DNA of 64,000 bases from Monoplex corrugatus (GCA_030674185.1 CM060312.1:57960402-58024401), one strand, 5' to 3'. Shown: positions 44,265-58,921, counted from the stretch's first letter. A program made the numbers and translations. Notes: generated from the sequence alone by a model not told the origin.

Positions 44265-46722
44265 AAACTGAGTTTATATGTAACTGCTCTTTGTTTACTC
44301 TGTTTATATGTAATAGCTCTCTACTAAGTTTATATGTAACTGCTCTTTGTTTACTCTGTTTATATGTAATAGCTCTCTACTAAGTTTATATGTAACTGCT
44401 CTTTACTAAGTTTATATGTAATAGCTCTTTACTAAGTTTATATGTAACTACTCTTTGCTAAGTTTATATGTAATAGCTCTTTACTAAGTTTATATGTAAC
44501 TGCTCTTTACTAAGTTTATATGTAATAGCTCTTTACTAAGTTTATATGTAACTGCTCTTTGCTAACTTTATATGTAACTGCTCTTTACTAAGTTTATATG
44601 TAACTGCTCTTTACTAAGTTTATATGTAACTACTCTTTGCTAAGTTTATATGTAATAGCTCTTTACTAAGTTTATATGTAACTGCTCTTTACTAAGTTTA
44701 TATGTAATAGCTCTTTACTAAGTTTATATGTAACTGCTCTTTACTAAGTTTATATGTAATAGCTCTTTACTAAGTTTATATGTAACTGCTCTTTGCTAAG
44801 TTTATATGTAACTGCTCTTTGCTAAGTTTATATGTAACTACTCTTTACTACGTTTATATGTAATAGCTCTTTGCTAAGTTTATATGTAATAGCTCTTTAC
44901 TAAATTTATATGTAACTGCTCTTTACTAAGTTTATATGTAACTGCTCTTTGCTAAGTTTATATGTAACTGCTCTTTGCTAAGTTTATATGTAACTGCTCT
45001 TTGCTAAGTTTATATGTAACTGCTCTTTGCTAAGTTTATATGTAACTGCTCTTTGCTAAGTTTATATGTAACTGCTCTTTGCTAAGTTTATATGTAACTG
45101 CTCTTTGCTAAGTTTATATGTAACTGCTCTTTGCTAAGTTTATATGTAATAGCTCTTTACTACGTTTATATGTAACTGCTCTTTGCTAAGTTTATATGTA
45201 ACTGCTCTTTACTAAGTTTATATGTAACTACTCTTTGCTAAGTTTATATGTAACTGCTCTTTGCTAAGTTTATATGTAACTGCTCTTTGCTAAGTTTATA
45301 TGTAATAGCTCTTTACTACGTTTATATGTAATAGCTCTTTACTAAGTTTATATGTAACTGCTCTTTACTAACTTTATATGTAACTGCTCTTTGCTAAGTT
45401 TATATGTAATAGCTCTTTGCTAAGTTTATATGTAATAGCTCTTTACTAACTTTATATGTAACTGCTCTTTGCTAAGTTTATATGTAACTGCTCTATACTA
45501 AGTTTATATGTAATAGCTCTTTGCTAAGTTTATATGTAACTGCTCTTTACTAAGTTTATATGTAACTGCTCTTTACTAAGTTTATATGTAACTGCTCTTT
45601 ACTAAGTTTATATGTAACTGCTCTTTACTAAGTTTATATGTAACTGCTCTTTACTACGTTTATATGTAACTGCTCTTTACTAACTTTACATGTAACTGCT
45701 CTTTACTAAGTTTATATGTAACTGCTCTTTACTAAGTTTATATGTAACAGCTCTTTGCTAAGTTTATATGTAATAGCTCTTTACTAAGTTTATATGTAAC
45801 TGCTCTTTACTAAGTTTATATGTAATAGCTCTTTACTAAGTTTATATGTAACTGCTCTTTACTAAGTTTATATGTAATAGCTCTTTACTAAGTTTATATG
45901 TAACTGCTCTTTGCTAAGTTTATATGTAATAGCTCTTTGCTAAGTTTATATGTAATAGCTCTTTACTAAATTTATATGTAACTGCTCTTTACTAAGTTTA
46001 TATGTAACTGCTCTTTGCTAAGTTTATATGTAACTGCTCTTTGCTAAGTTTATATGTAACTGCTCTTTGCTAAGTTTATATGTAATAGCTCTTTACTAAG
46101 TTTATATGTAACTGCTCTTTACTAACTTTATATGTAACTGCTCTTTACTAAGTTTATATGTAACTGCTCTTTACTAAGTTTATATGTAACTGCTCTTTAC
46201 TACGTTTATATGTAATAGCTCTTTACTAAGTTTATATGTAACTGCTCTTTACTAAGTTTATATGTAACTGCTCTTTACTACGTTTATATGTAATAGCTCT
46301 TTACTAAGTTTATATGTAACTGCTCTTTACTAAGTTTATATGTAACTGCTCTTTACTACGTTTATAATGTAATAGCTCTTTACTAAGTTTATATGTAATA
46401 GCTCTTTACTAAGTTTATATGTAACAGCTCTTTACTAAGTTTATATGTAATAGCTCTTTACTACGTTTATATGTAATAGCTCTTTACTAAGTTTATATGT
46501 AACTGCTCTTTACTAAGTTTATATGTAACAGCTCTTTACTACGTTTATATGTAATAGCTCTTTACTAAGTTTATATGTAATAGCTCTTTACTACGTTTAT
46601 ATGTAATAGCTCTTTACTAAGTTTATATGTAATAGCTCTTTACTAAGTTTATATGTAATAGCTCTTTACTACGTTTATATGTAACTGCTCTTTACTAAGT
46701 TTATATGTAACTGCTCTATACT
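44265..46722. repeat. 26-bp minisatellite, about 94 units
   Basis: Unit AGTTTATATGTAACTGCTCT plus TTACTA, with variant positions AACTG/AATAG, TTACT/TTGCT and AAG/ACG/AAC. The first two repeats are a longer dimer containing TTTGTTTACTCTG. Length about 2.46 kb. Confidence 0.97.
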
Positions 46723-47226
46723 GTTACAGTTTGAAAAGAAGGAAATGTTTTAGTGTTGTTTAGGGGGAAGTTTTCTTTTCTGGAAGGGGGGGGGGGAGGG
46801 GTATATTTCGCTTTGTTCGAGCCATTTTAAATAGGAAAATAGAAAATGCTGCACAACGCTGTCAAAAGTTGGGGGAAAAAATCTTAGTTTTCTCGTGCAG
46901 TCATGCAGGTCCCATTTGTCAATCTTCTGTTTCTTCTAGTTTGTCTACACCTCTTAGACCCATCTCCCTTTCCTCCATTTGACGCCCCCGTTTCCATCTC
47001 CAAATTTCCAAACACCACAACGGGCTTTCAAAGAGCCTTGCCTTTCTCTTCCCCATTCGACACGAGACCAGCCATCAGCTGAGGCAGAAACAGTAGGGAA
47101 AAAATCCTGAACTTGGGTCAGATTTTGAGGGTAAATAGTTTCACATTCCATCCATCCTTTGTTCTGTTAAGTTTCTGTTCTTCTTTTTGCTTGTCTTCTC
47201 TGTTTTTCTTTCTTTCTTTCTTTTTC

Positions 47227-47328
<102 letters not shown>

Positions 47329-48588
47329 TGATAGTTCCCATCCCTGCCCCGCCTCTCTCTTTTAGATCTTTTTTTTGTGTATATAGTGGGTGTTTTTCCC
47401 ACCAGGTTTCATGTTTTGTAATCCATGAAAAAAATGTGTATATATTGGGGGGGGGGGGGGGGGGGGGGGCATGAGAAGTATGGAATTGGTTAAAATTTCT
47501 CAGCGTTTCAGTATTAAGTATCACAAAAGTTAAAACTGTTTCAGAGATCATACCAGTAAAATGTTTTGAATTAACGAACTTCTATGGGCTTGATCTTATC
47601 CCATGGTTAAGTTGTTCCAAATATCAGGATGTAGTGTGTTATTATGGGCGAGAATAAAGGCAAATTTAACAGAATCAGATTTCAAGTTAAGACTGACAGT
47701 CAGTTATATCTTCTGGAATTTAATGACATACCCGTTTTAATGTCAACATTTAAAAAAGCATTTTAAAAATGACGCTTAGAAAGGCAGAGATTGTGTTAAT
47801 TTGTGTATTGGTATTGTTTGGTACTCTTTTTTTTTATACATATGTATATATATCTTATACTTTGGTAACACAGTACAGAAAAAAATCGTGCATATCTTTT
47901 TTAAAGTGAGTATGAACGGGTTTTGTTTTTGTTATTGTGTTCTCCCTCCTCCCTATTATTTCCATTTTCTTTTTCAAAATCTTAGATTATTTGAAATTGT
48001 CAGAATTACATTATTTAGTTTACTTTTCTGTGCTGTGTTTGGGTCACTCACTCGTATTTCTATATGTCTGTCTCTTTGCCTGCCAGTCCATTTCTCTTTC
48101 TCTTCTTTCTCATCTCTTCCCCTCCTCCACCTCACCTCCGTTTGTTCCATTTCACTGTTCCTTCCCCTCATATTTTCTTGGGTCACCCCGATTTATCAGT
48201 CTCCTGTGTCTGTTATTAGTGTCCTGTCCTAATTTCATCATTAATTGTAAGTTGTTTTGTGTTTTTATCTGAGGCAGGAGGCAATTTTTCTCTCTTTAAG
48301 TTTGTTTTTTTCATTTCTCTCTTAAGTTTGTTTTTCATTTCCTGTGCTTAAAAAATGAAAAGATTTATGTTTGTTTTGTTTAGCTTGGTGAAAATGAATT
48401 TGGGTTTATCATTCGGGAATAGGAGGAAAAGCGAGAGTAGGGTTACTGTGAAGATGTGTACTGCTTGTTCTCTTAGTTAACGTTTTCTTATTGAATTACT
48501 TGTTTTGGTACAGATCACGTCGAATTGGCATTTGTTTTAATTTTGTTTTCATATCTCTTTTGTTTTCTTTGTGGAGGCCATGGAGAGT

Positions 48589-48839
<251 letters not shown>

Positions 48840-49589
48840 TAATTTTTAACTTGTGTTCATTCAGTGGCTGATACGAGTGGAGATAAAAGGAGGATAATAC
48901 TGTTTGGGGGGGTTAGAGATAGAAATTTAAAAAGAAAAGCTTCTTTCTCACCCCCCCCCCCCCCAGTCCCAAATCCGCTTCCTCAGTCTCCACCTTCTCC
49001 CATCTCGCTCTCAAGCCTCCCACCCCTCACCCGCTTATTACATATACGCACTTATTACATACGGTCTCCTCCGCTTACTGAGCACCCGATCTTTTCTATA
49101 ACCCCCCTCCTCAGTGTTCCTGTTTGAAGAGAATATTTTGTGTTTGGTAAAACTGGTTTCCCGTGCGCGGCCTTGGTGCCAAACAACCAGCTAGACTGCT
49201 GCTGGTTGGAGTAAGTGGAAGGAACAGGGGAAGCAATCACTGCAGGGGGTTAAGATGGCCTCCCCTGATAACTTGGCTGACTTTGCTTACGGGTTCTCTT
49301 TTATGTCGGCGTCTTTCCTCGTACCCCCCCCCCCCCCCCCCCCCGCACTATCCTCGTTTTCTTTTTAAAATCTTTTTCAGTCTTTTCCTTCCTTCATTCT
49401 TTCTTTGTTTTGTTCATTCTTTGTTTCATTCGTTCGTACTTTCTTTCATTTTTTCCCCTTTTAATTCGTTTTCTTTTTTTTTCTTTCCTACTCTGCCGTT
49501 TTTGAGTAAATTCTGATGGTTCCAGCAAACTGCCCACTGTCCAAATTCACTGCTTCAGGGAGGAAGGGGGGTTGGGAGAGAAAGGAGTA

Positions 49590-49712
49590 GGTGTATGTGT
49601 GTGTGTGTTTGCGTACGTGCATGCGTGAACGTTGTGTGTTGTGTGTGTGTGTGTGTGTGTGTGTATGTTTGTGTGTGTGTGTGTGTGCGTGTGTGTGTGT
49701 GTCTGGGAGAGA
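49590..49712. repeat. (GT)n-rich tract
   Basis: GT with GCGTAC and CATGC interruptions; a poly(C) run lies upstream at 49325-49344. Confidence 0.9.
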
Positions 49713-51360
49713 GAGATGTTATCACTTTGTGTCTGTGTGTACGCACACGATGCATTTTACGTGCATGAAAGAACGCGCGCGTGCGCGTGTATGTACTGCA
49801 ACCTAGGGAAGAATGAAACGGGAGAGAGGAGTGGGGGTGGGGAGGGAGGGGAAAAAAGAGACTGATGTCTTTCAGCACAACCCAGTTGCCTTGTAGCCAG
49901 ACCCAACGGCCTGTCTTTCTAGTGTGACAAGATTGCAAACATCATTTTAACACATTGGCAAAGAAATAAATTCACTACAGCAGGCACGCGCCTGGCGTGT
50001 TCCAAACCCCAGCCCTCAGACGCTGCGAAAACCCCACCCCCCTTTCAGTACTTTGTCATAATTTTAGGGTCCCAAGGCCAGCCTCACTCTTTGGAATTGG
50101 CTCCACCCCGTAAGGGCTGACAGGGAGGATTGGCAGCTGCAGGGTGGAGCCAGTTCTTGAGAGAGTTTTGTGAAAATGAAAACAGCATGTTAACTCTTCA
50201 AACTTTTGCGTGCTGGAAGACTGGAATTGCCCGCTGAACCTTACCTGGGGAAAGATTACCTATACATTTTTTTCTTCTTCTTCTTCTTCTTGTGATCGCT
50301 GGGATCAGCTGTTCATCCCCCATTGGGATTCAGTCACGGGATAGTGTTGAAGTCACTAGCTTATACCAGTAGTAACCCACAGTCTTTTTTTTATATTTTG
50401 AAACTCAGTTAATTTTTCTTAGAAAAGTATTTGTGATTCGTTCAGGTGTTGCTTGCCAGATCTGCAAGTGATCTACTCCGTTTCAATTACTCTGATAGAA
50501 GAAAACAGAACCCCAGATGTCCAGTTAAAAAAAAAAAAAAAAAAAAAGGAAGAAAGAAAAACGGATGTAAAAAGCGGCTGGGAAGATTGACATCTTGTTT
50601 GTGTGTGTGAGAGAGACTGGAGTCTTATTTGCTGGTGGGTTCTATTGGACTTGTGTGTATTTGCACCAGTCACCTGGCTTCATTAATTCTAGGAGAATCA
50701 CAGTGAGGAAAGGTGCAATCAAACTGTGTTTGTCTTTAGTTTCAATTACTGCTGGATCGGGTTGACGTCAGGTATGAAATTCTTTAGTTGTTTTGTTTTT
50801 TGTTCTCATTAACAACTCGGGTGTAGATGAAAGATATGTTAACAAGTATTCGGGTGCAGATGAAGATATGTAACAAGTAATCTGTTTAGATGGAAATAAC
50901 AGTCATAGTTAAACCGTTGGATATGGGTTTGATTTTTGTGTAAGCAGACGCTTGCTCCAGGCACAGTCATTCAATTAAAACTGTCATTTGGAATAGCTCT
51001 TTGAATGAAAAAAAAAAGGAAAAACCGGTCATACATCCTTCATTCTCTGCAGTCACTATTTTCATACATATGTTTCATGCCTTGAAAATTTGACCACTCT
51101 TTTTCATTTACATTTTAGTTTGTTTCTTTGTTTGTTTGTTTTTTGGCCAGACAGTCAGTTCTGAATTGGTTTAAAGTTTGTGTATGAACAGCAGAAAAGT
51201 ATCAAATCGAAGCATGTTCACATTTTCAGTTTCTGTGACTAAATAATGGGCCGTCCATTTGCATCTTCTTATTGGGCTCACTCGTAATCGTCATTCGCGA
51301 AATCTGTGCAGACATTAATGTTCTTTGCAGCCTCAAACATTTATGCAGACGCTTGCATAA

Positions 51361-51460
51361 AACACACATACATTACATACATACATACTATACATACATA
51401 CATACACGCATACATACATACATACATATATACATACGTACGTACGTACATTCATGCATA
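51361..51460. repeat. (CATA)n tract
   Basis: About 100 bp of CATA/TACG tetramers followed by GA repeats. Confidence 0.9.
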
Positions 51461-52095
51461 CAGAGAGAGAGGGATGGAGGGGAGAGAGAGAGAGAGCGGT
51501 TTGTTTGTTTTAGAGATTTGATTTTGAGAGATGCAACGATGTAGAGGGAGAATAGCAAAAGACATGGGAGAGGATCAGTATGCTGCCCACAACTCTGTTA
51601 TGTGTCTAACAAAGTATGATATATATTGGTACATGAGCCTTGATCTGTGAGTTTTATCATGACTGCTTGTCATGGATTCTATATGTTAGATTACGCTAAT
51701 TCCCTCTCGCCATGCACGTGTGCACTGGTTGTATCTAGGATGCCAACAGTGAAGTATTGCGTGTCCGGAGTGGAAGAGGTTCGGGAGTGGAAGTCTAGTC
51801 CTGTAAAAAAATGTTTAAAAAATAATTTTTTTTTTTATGCATGATGTATGTTTTCTTAAGCACTTGAGGAAGAGCTCTCTAGTTAAAGGCAGAAATGTGC
51901 GATCAAATTCTGGCATCCAGTTCTTTTAAGAATAATTATTGATAAACAGGTTCAGAGATTTGATATTTCCCAGTTGTTTTTTTTCTTGCCACTCAGATTT
52001 TCTTTTTTCCAGTGTTCCTGTCTTTTCTGAAGGAACGGTTTCATGATCTTAACATTATACTGATCAGTCAGTACGACACACTAGGCACTGTACAG

Positions 52096-52148
52096 ACACA
52101 CACACACACACCACACACACACACACACAACACACACACACACACACA

Positions 52149-52233
<85 letters not shown>
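52096..52233. repeat. (CA)n microsatellite
   Basis: About 135 bp of CA with three single-base breaks. Confidence 0.95.
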
Positions 52234-53032
52234 GCGTGTACTCTGTCTTGTCTGTTCTGTCTTCTCTCTCTCCTCTCTCTCTCTATTTTTGTCTCGTTCA
52301 CGGGTGCATTTTACTGTATAAAAATGCAGTTCCAACCTCTCAAAACGAACATAAATTATGATACACGCTGAGATTTAGCTCAGGAAAAAAATCCCGAGTA
52401 ATCATCGAGTAGCAGTATACTTCCTGGTGCTGCTGTTATCTACTTCAAAAAAATCTGGAAACATGTCTCTTGTATGGATAAGACTACCTTTTAAGTTCTC
52501 ATTTCTGACTGGACTTCCACCAAAACTTTATAGATGCCATACATGTCAGTGAGGGGGGGGGGGGGGGGGGGGGAGGAATGGTACAGACTCGAGTTTGGGA
52601 TGTAGAGGGTTTATTAGTTCGCTGTGACTTTGCCATTTTCCTCCCTCCTTCATCCTCTTAAAAATTGATGTCTCATTCACCTTGATTGTATTACGTTTGA
52701 TTTTCAGAAATGCAAAAATGAATGCAATCTTTACACAAAGTATTGCGACAGTCAGCTTTCGAAATGCAGCAGTGTTGATATTTAAGAAGAAAAGAAGAGA
52801 CGTTTCCCAAAGTTCAATCGTTTATTGAAGGATGAAGTGTTTTGGAATTAAGACAAACATTAAAGAACAGATGGACAGTTCGTGTGACCAGTATTGTACA
52901 GCTGTTGGCCATTTCGTTACTTAGAGCTTCTGGGCGTTTAACGTTCCAAAGGGTTAAACAAACCCTTCAGTCATTTCACATGTATGTGGTGTTCAAGAAG
53001 ATTATGGCGAACAATTTAACTGCAGAGTTCTG

Positions 53033-53052
53033 TGTGTGTGGTGTGTGTGTGT

Positions 53053-53096
<44 letters not shown>

Positions 53097-53122
53097 GTGT
53101 GTGTGTGTGTGTGTGTGTGTTT
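53033..53122. repeat. (GT)n microsatellite
   Basis: About 90 bp of GT with GG and TT breaks. Confidence 0.95.
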
Positions 53123-53312
53123 ATCTTTGTCACATCACTGGTGACGGTACTGCACATGGCCAATTAATTGTAGGTCAGAGATAAGTTGCTCTGCTGAAAT
53201 TACCAGGATGGGTTGTGGATGAGACAGAAGTGAGGGGAAATATACATTATCTGCGATTATAACTGATCAGACAGTATGACCAACAGACCAGTTAACAATA
53301 CATGGGAACGAT

Positions 53313-53505
53313 TTAACCCTTTGATTCCCGCACCCTGTCCACCAGCATCCTGCTTTGTCAAACATACGAATAAACCAAAAACTTAATCCTTTGACTCCCG
53401 CACCCTATCCACCAACTTCCAGGAGGAAGCTGGTGGATAGGGTACGGCAGTCAAAGGGTTAAGTTTTTGCAGTTGGCGGATAGGCTGTGGGAGTCAAAGG
53501 GTTAA
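53313..53505. mobile_element. piggyBac-like MITE, copy 9 (opposite orientation)
   Basis: TTAACCCTTTGATTCCCGCA to GGAGTCAAAGGGTTAA, with the inner hairpin (AACTTCCAGGAGGAAGCTGG). Confidence 0.9.
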
Positions 53506-53799
53506 TTGTTTCGGTTTTTAGATCTACCAACCCTGTTAACAAACCATCGTGGTAACAAACCATTACTACATAATCTGTGTGAATTATAACGTCAAGCAGC
53601 ACGTACAACACTAATTCGGACAGTTTTCTGCCTTTTACTTCCCGCCAGTACAGATCCCTCCGTCTTCGCTCTCGTCCCTCCCTCTCTTCGTTATTCAATC
53701 ATCGCCTGTCTCACGGACTGTCTCGACGAGCTTTCGATTTGTCTTTCTTTTCGGCTTATGTGTGTGTGTGTTTTTATTTTACAGTTTTCTTTGATCTGT

Positions 53800-56400
53800 T
53801 ATGTGATTGGATCCACCCAGTCAGTTGGTATAACTGTATGCGTGCTCAGTAATAAATTTGACTATTGTAAGGTTGGTCTATCCTTTCATTTAGTGTAACT
53901 ATAGGGGGCACACAATAGAACTTGGGTTGTAAAGTGGATGTACCTGGACGTTAGATATAATTGTATTGGAACTCGGTAGAAATCGGATCTGTTGTGAGAC
54001 GGATCTACCCAGTCATTTCTCATAACTGTATGGGTACTGAGTAGAATTTGACATAGCTGTATGGGTACTGAGTAGAATTTGACATAGCTGTATGGGTACT
54101 GAGTAGAATTTGACATAGCTGTATGGGTACTGAGTAGAATATGACATAGCTGTATGGGTACTGAGTAGAATTTGACATAGCTGTATGGGTACTCAGTAGA
54201 ATTTGACATAGCTGTATGGGTACTGAGTAGAATTTGACATAGCTGTATGGGTACTCAGTAGAATATGATATAGCTGTATGGGTACTGAGTAGAATTTGAC
54301 ATAGCTGTATGGGTACTGAGTATAATTTGACATAGCTGTATGGGTACTGAGTAGAATTTGACATAGCTGTATGGGTACTCAGTAGAATTTGACATAGCTG
54401 TATGGGTACTGAGTAGAATTTGACATAGCTGTATGGGTACTGAGTAGAATTTGACATAGCTGTATGGGTACTGAGTAGAATTTGACATAACTGTATGGGT
54501 ACTGAGTAGAATTTGACATAGCTGTATGGGTACTGAGTAGAATTTGACATAGCTGTATGGGTACTGAGTAGAATATGACACAGCTGTATGGGTACTGATA
54601 GAATATGACACAGCTGTATGGGTACTGATAGAATATGACATAGCTGTATGGGTACTGATAGAATTTGACATAGCTGTGTGGGTACTCAGTAGAATATGAC
54701 ATAGCTGTATGGGTACTGAGTAGAATTTGACATAGCTGTATGGGTACTCAGTAGAATTTGACACAGCTGTATGGGTACTGAGTAGAATTTGACATAGCTG
54801 TATGGGTACTGAGTAGAATTTGACATAGCTGTATGGGTACTCAGTAGAATTTGACATAGCTGTATGGGTACTGAGTAGAATTTGACATAGCTGTATGGGT
54901 ACTGAGTAGAATTTGACATAGCTGTATGGGTACTGAGTAGAATTTGACATAGCTGTATGGGTACTCAGTAGAATTTGACATAGCTGTATGGGTACTCAGT
55001 AGAATTTGACATAGCTGTATGGGTACTCAGTAGAATTTGACATAACTGTATGGGTACTGAGTAGAATTTGACATAGCTGTATGGGTACTCAGTAGAATAT
55101 GACATAGCTGTATGGGTACTCAGTAGAATATGACATAGCTGTATGGGTACTGAGTAGAATTTGACATAGCTGTATGGGTACTCAGTAGAATTTGACATAG
55201 CTGTATGGGTACTAAATAGAATATGACATAGTTGTATGGGTACTCAGTAGAATTTGACATAGCTGTATGAGTACTCAGTATAATTTGACATAGCTGTATG
55301 GGTACTCAGTAGAATATGACATAGCTGTATGGGTACTCAGTAGAATTTGACATAGCTGTATGGGTACTCAGTAGAATTTGACATAGCTGTATGGGTACTC
55401 AGTAGAATTTGACATAGCTGTATGGGTACTCAGTAGAATATGACATAGCTGTATGGGTACTCAGTAGAATTTGACATAGCTGTATGGGTACTCAGTAGAA
55501 TTTGACATAGCTGTATGGGTACTCAGTAGAATTTGACATAGCTAGCTGTATGGGTACTGAGTAGAATTTGACATAGCTGTATGGGTACTGAGTAGAATTT
55601 GACATAGCTGTATGGGTACTCAGTAGAATTTGACATAGCTGTATGGGTACTCAGTAGAATTTGACATAGCTGTATGGGTACTCAGTAGAATTTGACATAA
55701 CTGTATGGGTACTGAGTAGAATTTGACATAGCTGTATGGGTACTCAGTAGAATATGACATAGCTGTATGGGTACTCAGTAGAATATGACACAGCTGTATG
55801 GGTACTCAGTAGAATATGACATAGCTGTATGGGTACTCAGTAGAATATGACATAGCTGTATGGGTACTCAGTAGAATATGACATAGCTGTATGAGTACTC
55901 AGTAGAATTTGACATAGCTGTATGGGTACTCAGTAGAAATTTGGCCTGTTGTAAAGTGGATATACCCAGCCATTTGATTTTACTGGTACTCAGTAGAAAT
56001 CGGATCTGTTGTGAGATGGATCTACCCAGTCATTTGATATAGCTGTATGGGTACTCAGTAGAAATTTGGCCTATTGTAAAGTGGGTCTAGCCAGTCATTG
56101 ACATACCTATATGGGTGTTCAATACAAAATAGATCTGTAGGAAGGTAGGTCTACCCAGTTATTTGATATAACTGTACGGTGTTCAGTAGAAAATTGGCAA
56201 GTGTAAGGTGGGTCTACCATGTCATTTTACACAACTGTATGGGTAACCAGTAGAAATTGTACCTATTATAAAGTAACTCTACCCAGTCATTTGAGGTTGC
56301 TGTATTGATACTCAGTAGAAATTGGGTATGTGGGTAGGTGGATCTACCCAGTTATTTGATATAACTGTATGGGTACTCAGCAGAAATTGGGTCGGTAGTG
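53800..56400. repeat. 31-bp minisatellite flanked by older 65-bp units
   Basis: Core 54013-55940: about 62 units of AGCTGTATGGGTACTGAGTA plus GAATTTGACAT, with GAG/CAG and TTT/TAT variants. Flanks 53800-54012 and 55941-56400 contain longer units (about 65 bp) with an extra segment reading GGATCTACCCAGTCATTTG between GTAGAAAT and TGATATA. Confidence 0.95.
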
Positions 56401-56461
56401 GACCTACCTAGTTAGTTAGTCTGCGGTGTTTCTGGGGGTACACTTAGCTGGTATTGCAGTG

Positions 56462-56462
<1 letters not shown>

Positions 56463-56541
<79 letters not shown>
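56463..56541. repeat. (GT)n microsatellite
   Basis: About 78 bp of uninterrupted GT. Confidence 0.95.
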
Positions 56542-56543
<2 letters not shown>

Positions 56544-56940
56544 ACCTACCAGATAATATGATAGACCCGTCCGGTGTCAGTTTGTTGGAGTGTTTTTATC
56601 GGTTTTCATGATGTATACTAATATGTTTGCGCCGCTTGCCAAACATTTGGCACGTGTTTAGTATCACATTGCCCATACACTAGAATACACCATCTGTTTT
56701 CAGCTCTTCGTGGAATTTCAGTACATCGTTACTAGTATGATGTAACGGACACTCAGGTTAGGTTCCTCATAATTATACTTTCAGGTATGCTTAACATGTG
56801 CACGGCATGCCTTTTTTTTTCCCAACCTAGTTCTTTAACCACCACCACCATCCCTCCATCCCACCTCCCAGATTTACTTTACCCATGGTTTTCTTTTCAT
56901 TCAGAAGATGGGTGTAAACTACAAAGAATTAATCTAAACG

Positions 56941-56943
<3 letters not shown>

Positions 56944-56987
<44 letters not shown>
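56944..56987. repeat. poly(A) run of about 42
   Basis: Uninterrupted A run followed by TAAAAC; no retrotransposon body was recognised upstream. Confidence 0.9.
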
Positions 56988-57049
56988 AAACAAAGTGAAG
57001 CAAACATCTAAAGTGAAGATAAATGAGCAGGCTGCCTCTGATAAGCACC

Positions 57050-57245
57050 TTAACTCTTTGATTCCCCGCACCCTATCTACCAACTGCAAAAACTGAACCC
57101 TGTGACTCCCTCACCCTATCCACCAGTTTCCTACTGAAAGCTTGTGTGGATAGGGTGAGGAAGTCAAAGGGTGCAGTTTTTGCTTTGCAAGTATGGTTGA
57201 CAATGCAGGACGCTGGCGGACAGGGTGCGGGAGTGAAAGGGTTAA
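57050..57245. mobile_element. piggyBac-like MITE, copy 10
   Basis: TTAACTCTTTGATTCCCCGC to GGAGTGAAAGGGTTAA; both hairpins present. Confidence 0.88.
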
Positions 57246-57569
57246 CACATGGCCTTTAGAGATGTTGGTTTCCCATAGGTGTGTGCGTATGGTATCTTCA
57301 GTTCAAATTTCCTGCGTATCGTTTACGTGTCATCAAAAGCCAGGTTCGTGCTGAAGGCAGCTTTCGGGGATAACTACGTAACCATGTGGGATTGGCTCAG
57401 GGTTGGTCGAGATTGACTCACCGTAAATCGTAAATCTCTATCAACGGAAGAGGTTTGGCCTTGACCTGCAGGCAGCCCGCTGTGCGGTTCCTGTAGTAAA
57501 TGGATCGTAGTCTCACGTCTTAGACACACACTCTGATCCACTCTCATTCATAGAAACCGGCAAGATAAG

Positions 57570-57895
57570 AGTTTGGAAACACGTACGCGATACATTGTGC
57601 CTCTGCACAATGCTAAAATATAGAATTATTGACACGTTTATTTCAAGTCTCGAAACGTACGCAATACTTAAATGCATCTGCAAAATGCTAGAGTACAAAA
57701 TTATAGGATCGTTTGTTTGTTTCTAGAGTTTGGAAATACGTACGCAATGCGTATTGAAGTGCATCTGCAAAATGCTAAAGTACAAAATTATAGACTCGTT
57801 TGTTTTTGTTTCAAGAGTTTGGAAACATGTACGCAATGCTTTAAGTGCACTTGCGAAATGCTGAATAACAAAATTATAGACACATTTGTTTCATT
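57570..57895. repeat. Four diverged tandem units of about 75-90 bp
   Basis: Each unit contains GTACGC(A/G)AT, CTGCAAAATGCTA or a variant, and ATTATAGAC/ATTATTGAC followed by CGTTTGTTT. Confidence 0.8.
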
Positions 57896-57990
57896 ACTAT
57901 GTAAAATATTTGACAGTTGCATGGTAAAGTTTATGCAGGAACTAAATCATATATTCAATGCACCTTCTTCTTTTCCTTTCTAGCCTCCCC

Positions 57991-58008
57991 AACACACACA
58001 CACACACA

Positions 58009-58097
<89 letters not shown>

Positions 58098-58155
58098 GCA
58101 TACACACGCACACACACACACACGCATACACACGCACACACACACACGCATGCAA

Positions 58156-58187
<32 letters not shown>

Positions 58188-58201
58188 ATGCACACACACA
58201 C
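57991..58201. repeat. (CA)n microsatellite
   Basis: About 210 bp of CA with CGCA and CATA breaks. Confidence 0.95.
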
Positions 58202-58921
58202 GTCCTGTCATACCGTACCCCAAGTAGTGGTACTTTTCACATATTTCTGCATTGAACATTATACGTAAACCAAATGTGTATAATATTAACTCGTACCATT
58301 TCCACCATTCTAAGGTAGCATGGAAACGCTGGCGCTCTCACGGTTGTTTTCAAAACATTGACAGCATTTTGGGGGGGGGGGGGGGGGGGAGGGTGCAAAC
58401 GATCGGTTTTCTTCAGTCTCATGCGGCATGAAAGGAAACATTTCCCCCGAGAAAGGCAGGTTTGGAGTGAAGTTGTGACAGCGATAACCATTGACTCGTG
58501 GAGTACAGTGGTGACAGTGATAAGCTCTGACTTGCGGGCTTTAATGAGGCTGTTAATGAACGGCTGACTGCCGGCAACCTCAGCATCTGTCAGCCTGTCA
58601 GACCTGTGCCTCTATCTCTTCCCACACCCCGCTGCCGCTCCCACTGTCGAGGTTCACCTCCGACTCCGGCCTTCACCCCTTCCTTCCTCTCTGTTGATTG
58701 ATTTATTGGCAAGAAAGATAAACCCTTTTGCTCTGAAGGACATGTCAATGAGTGATAAGTAGGCTCTGATATTATCAGGAAGTACCTAAGCGAATAACGT
58801 GTTGTGCTTATTGATGTTGATAAAAGTCTAGCTTTTCAATGTTGATAAAAATCTGGCTTTTCTGGGTGTGATGCCCCAAGGGAGTGACTTGTAAGTAAGC
58901 ATGGGGATGTGGCATGAAGTT

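Noticed and set aside
53886..55198. Several minus-strand frames with YPYSYVKFYSVPIQL
   Set aside because: A 31-bp array read in rotating frames; repetitive artefact.
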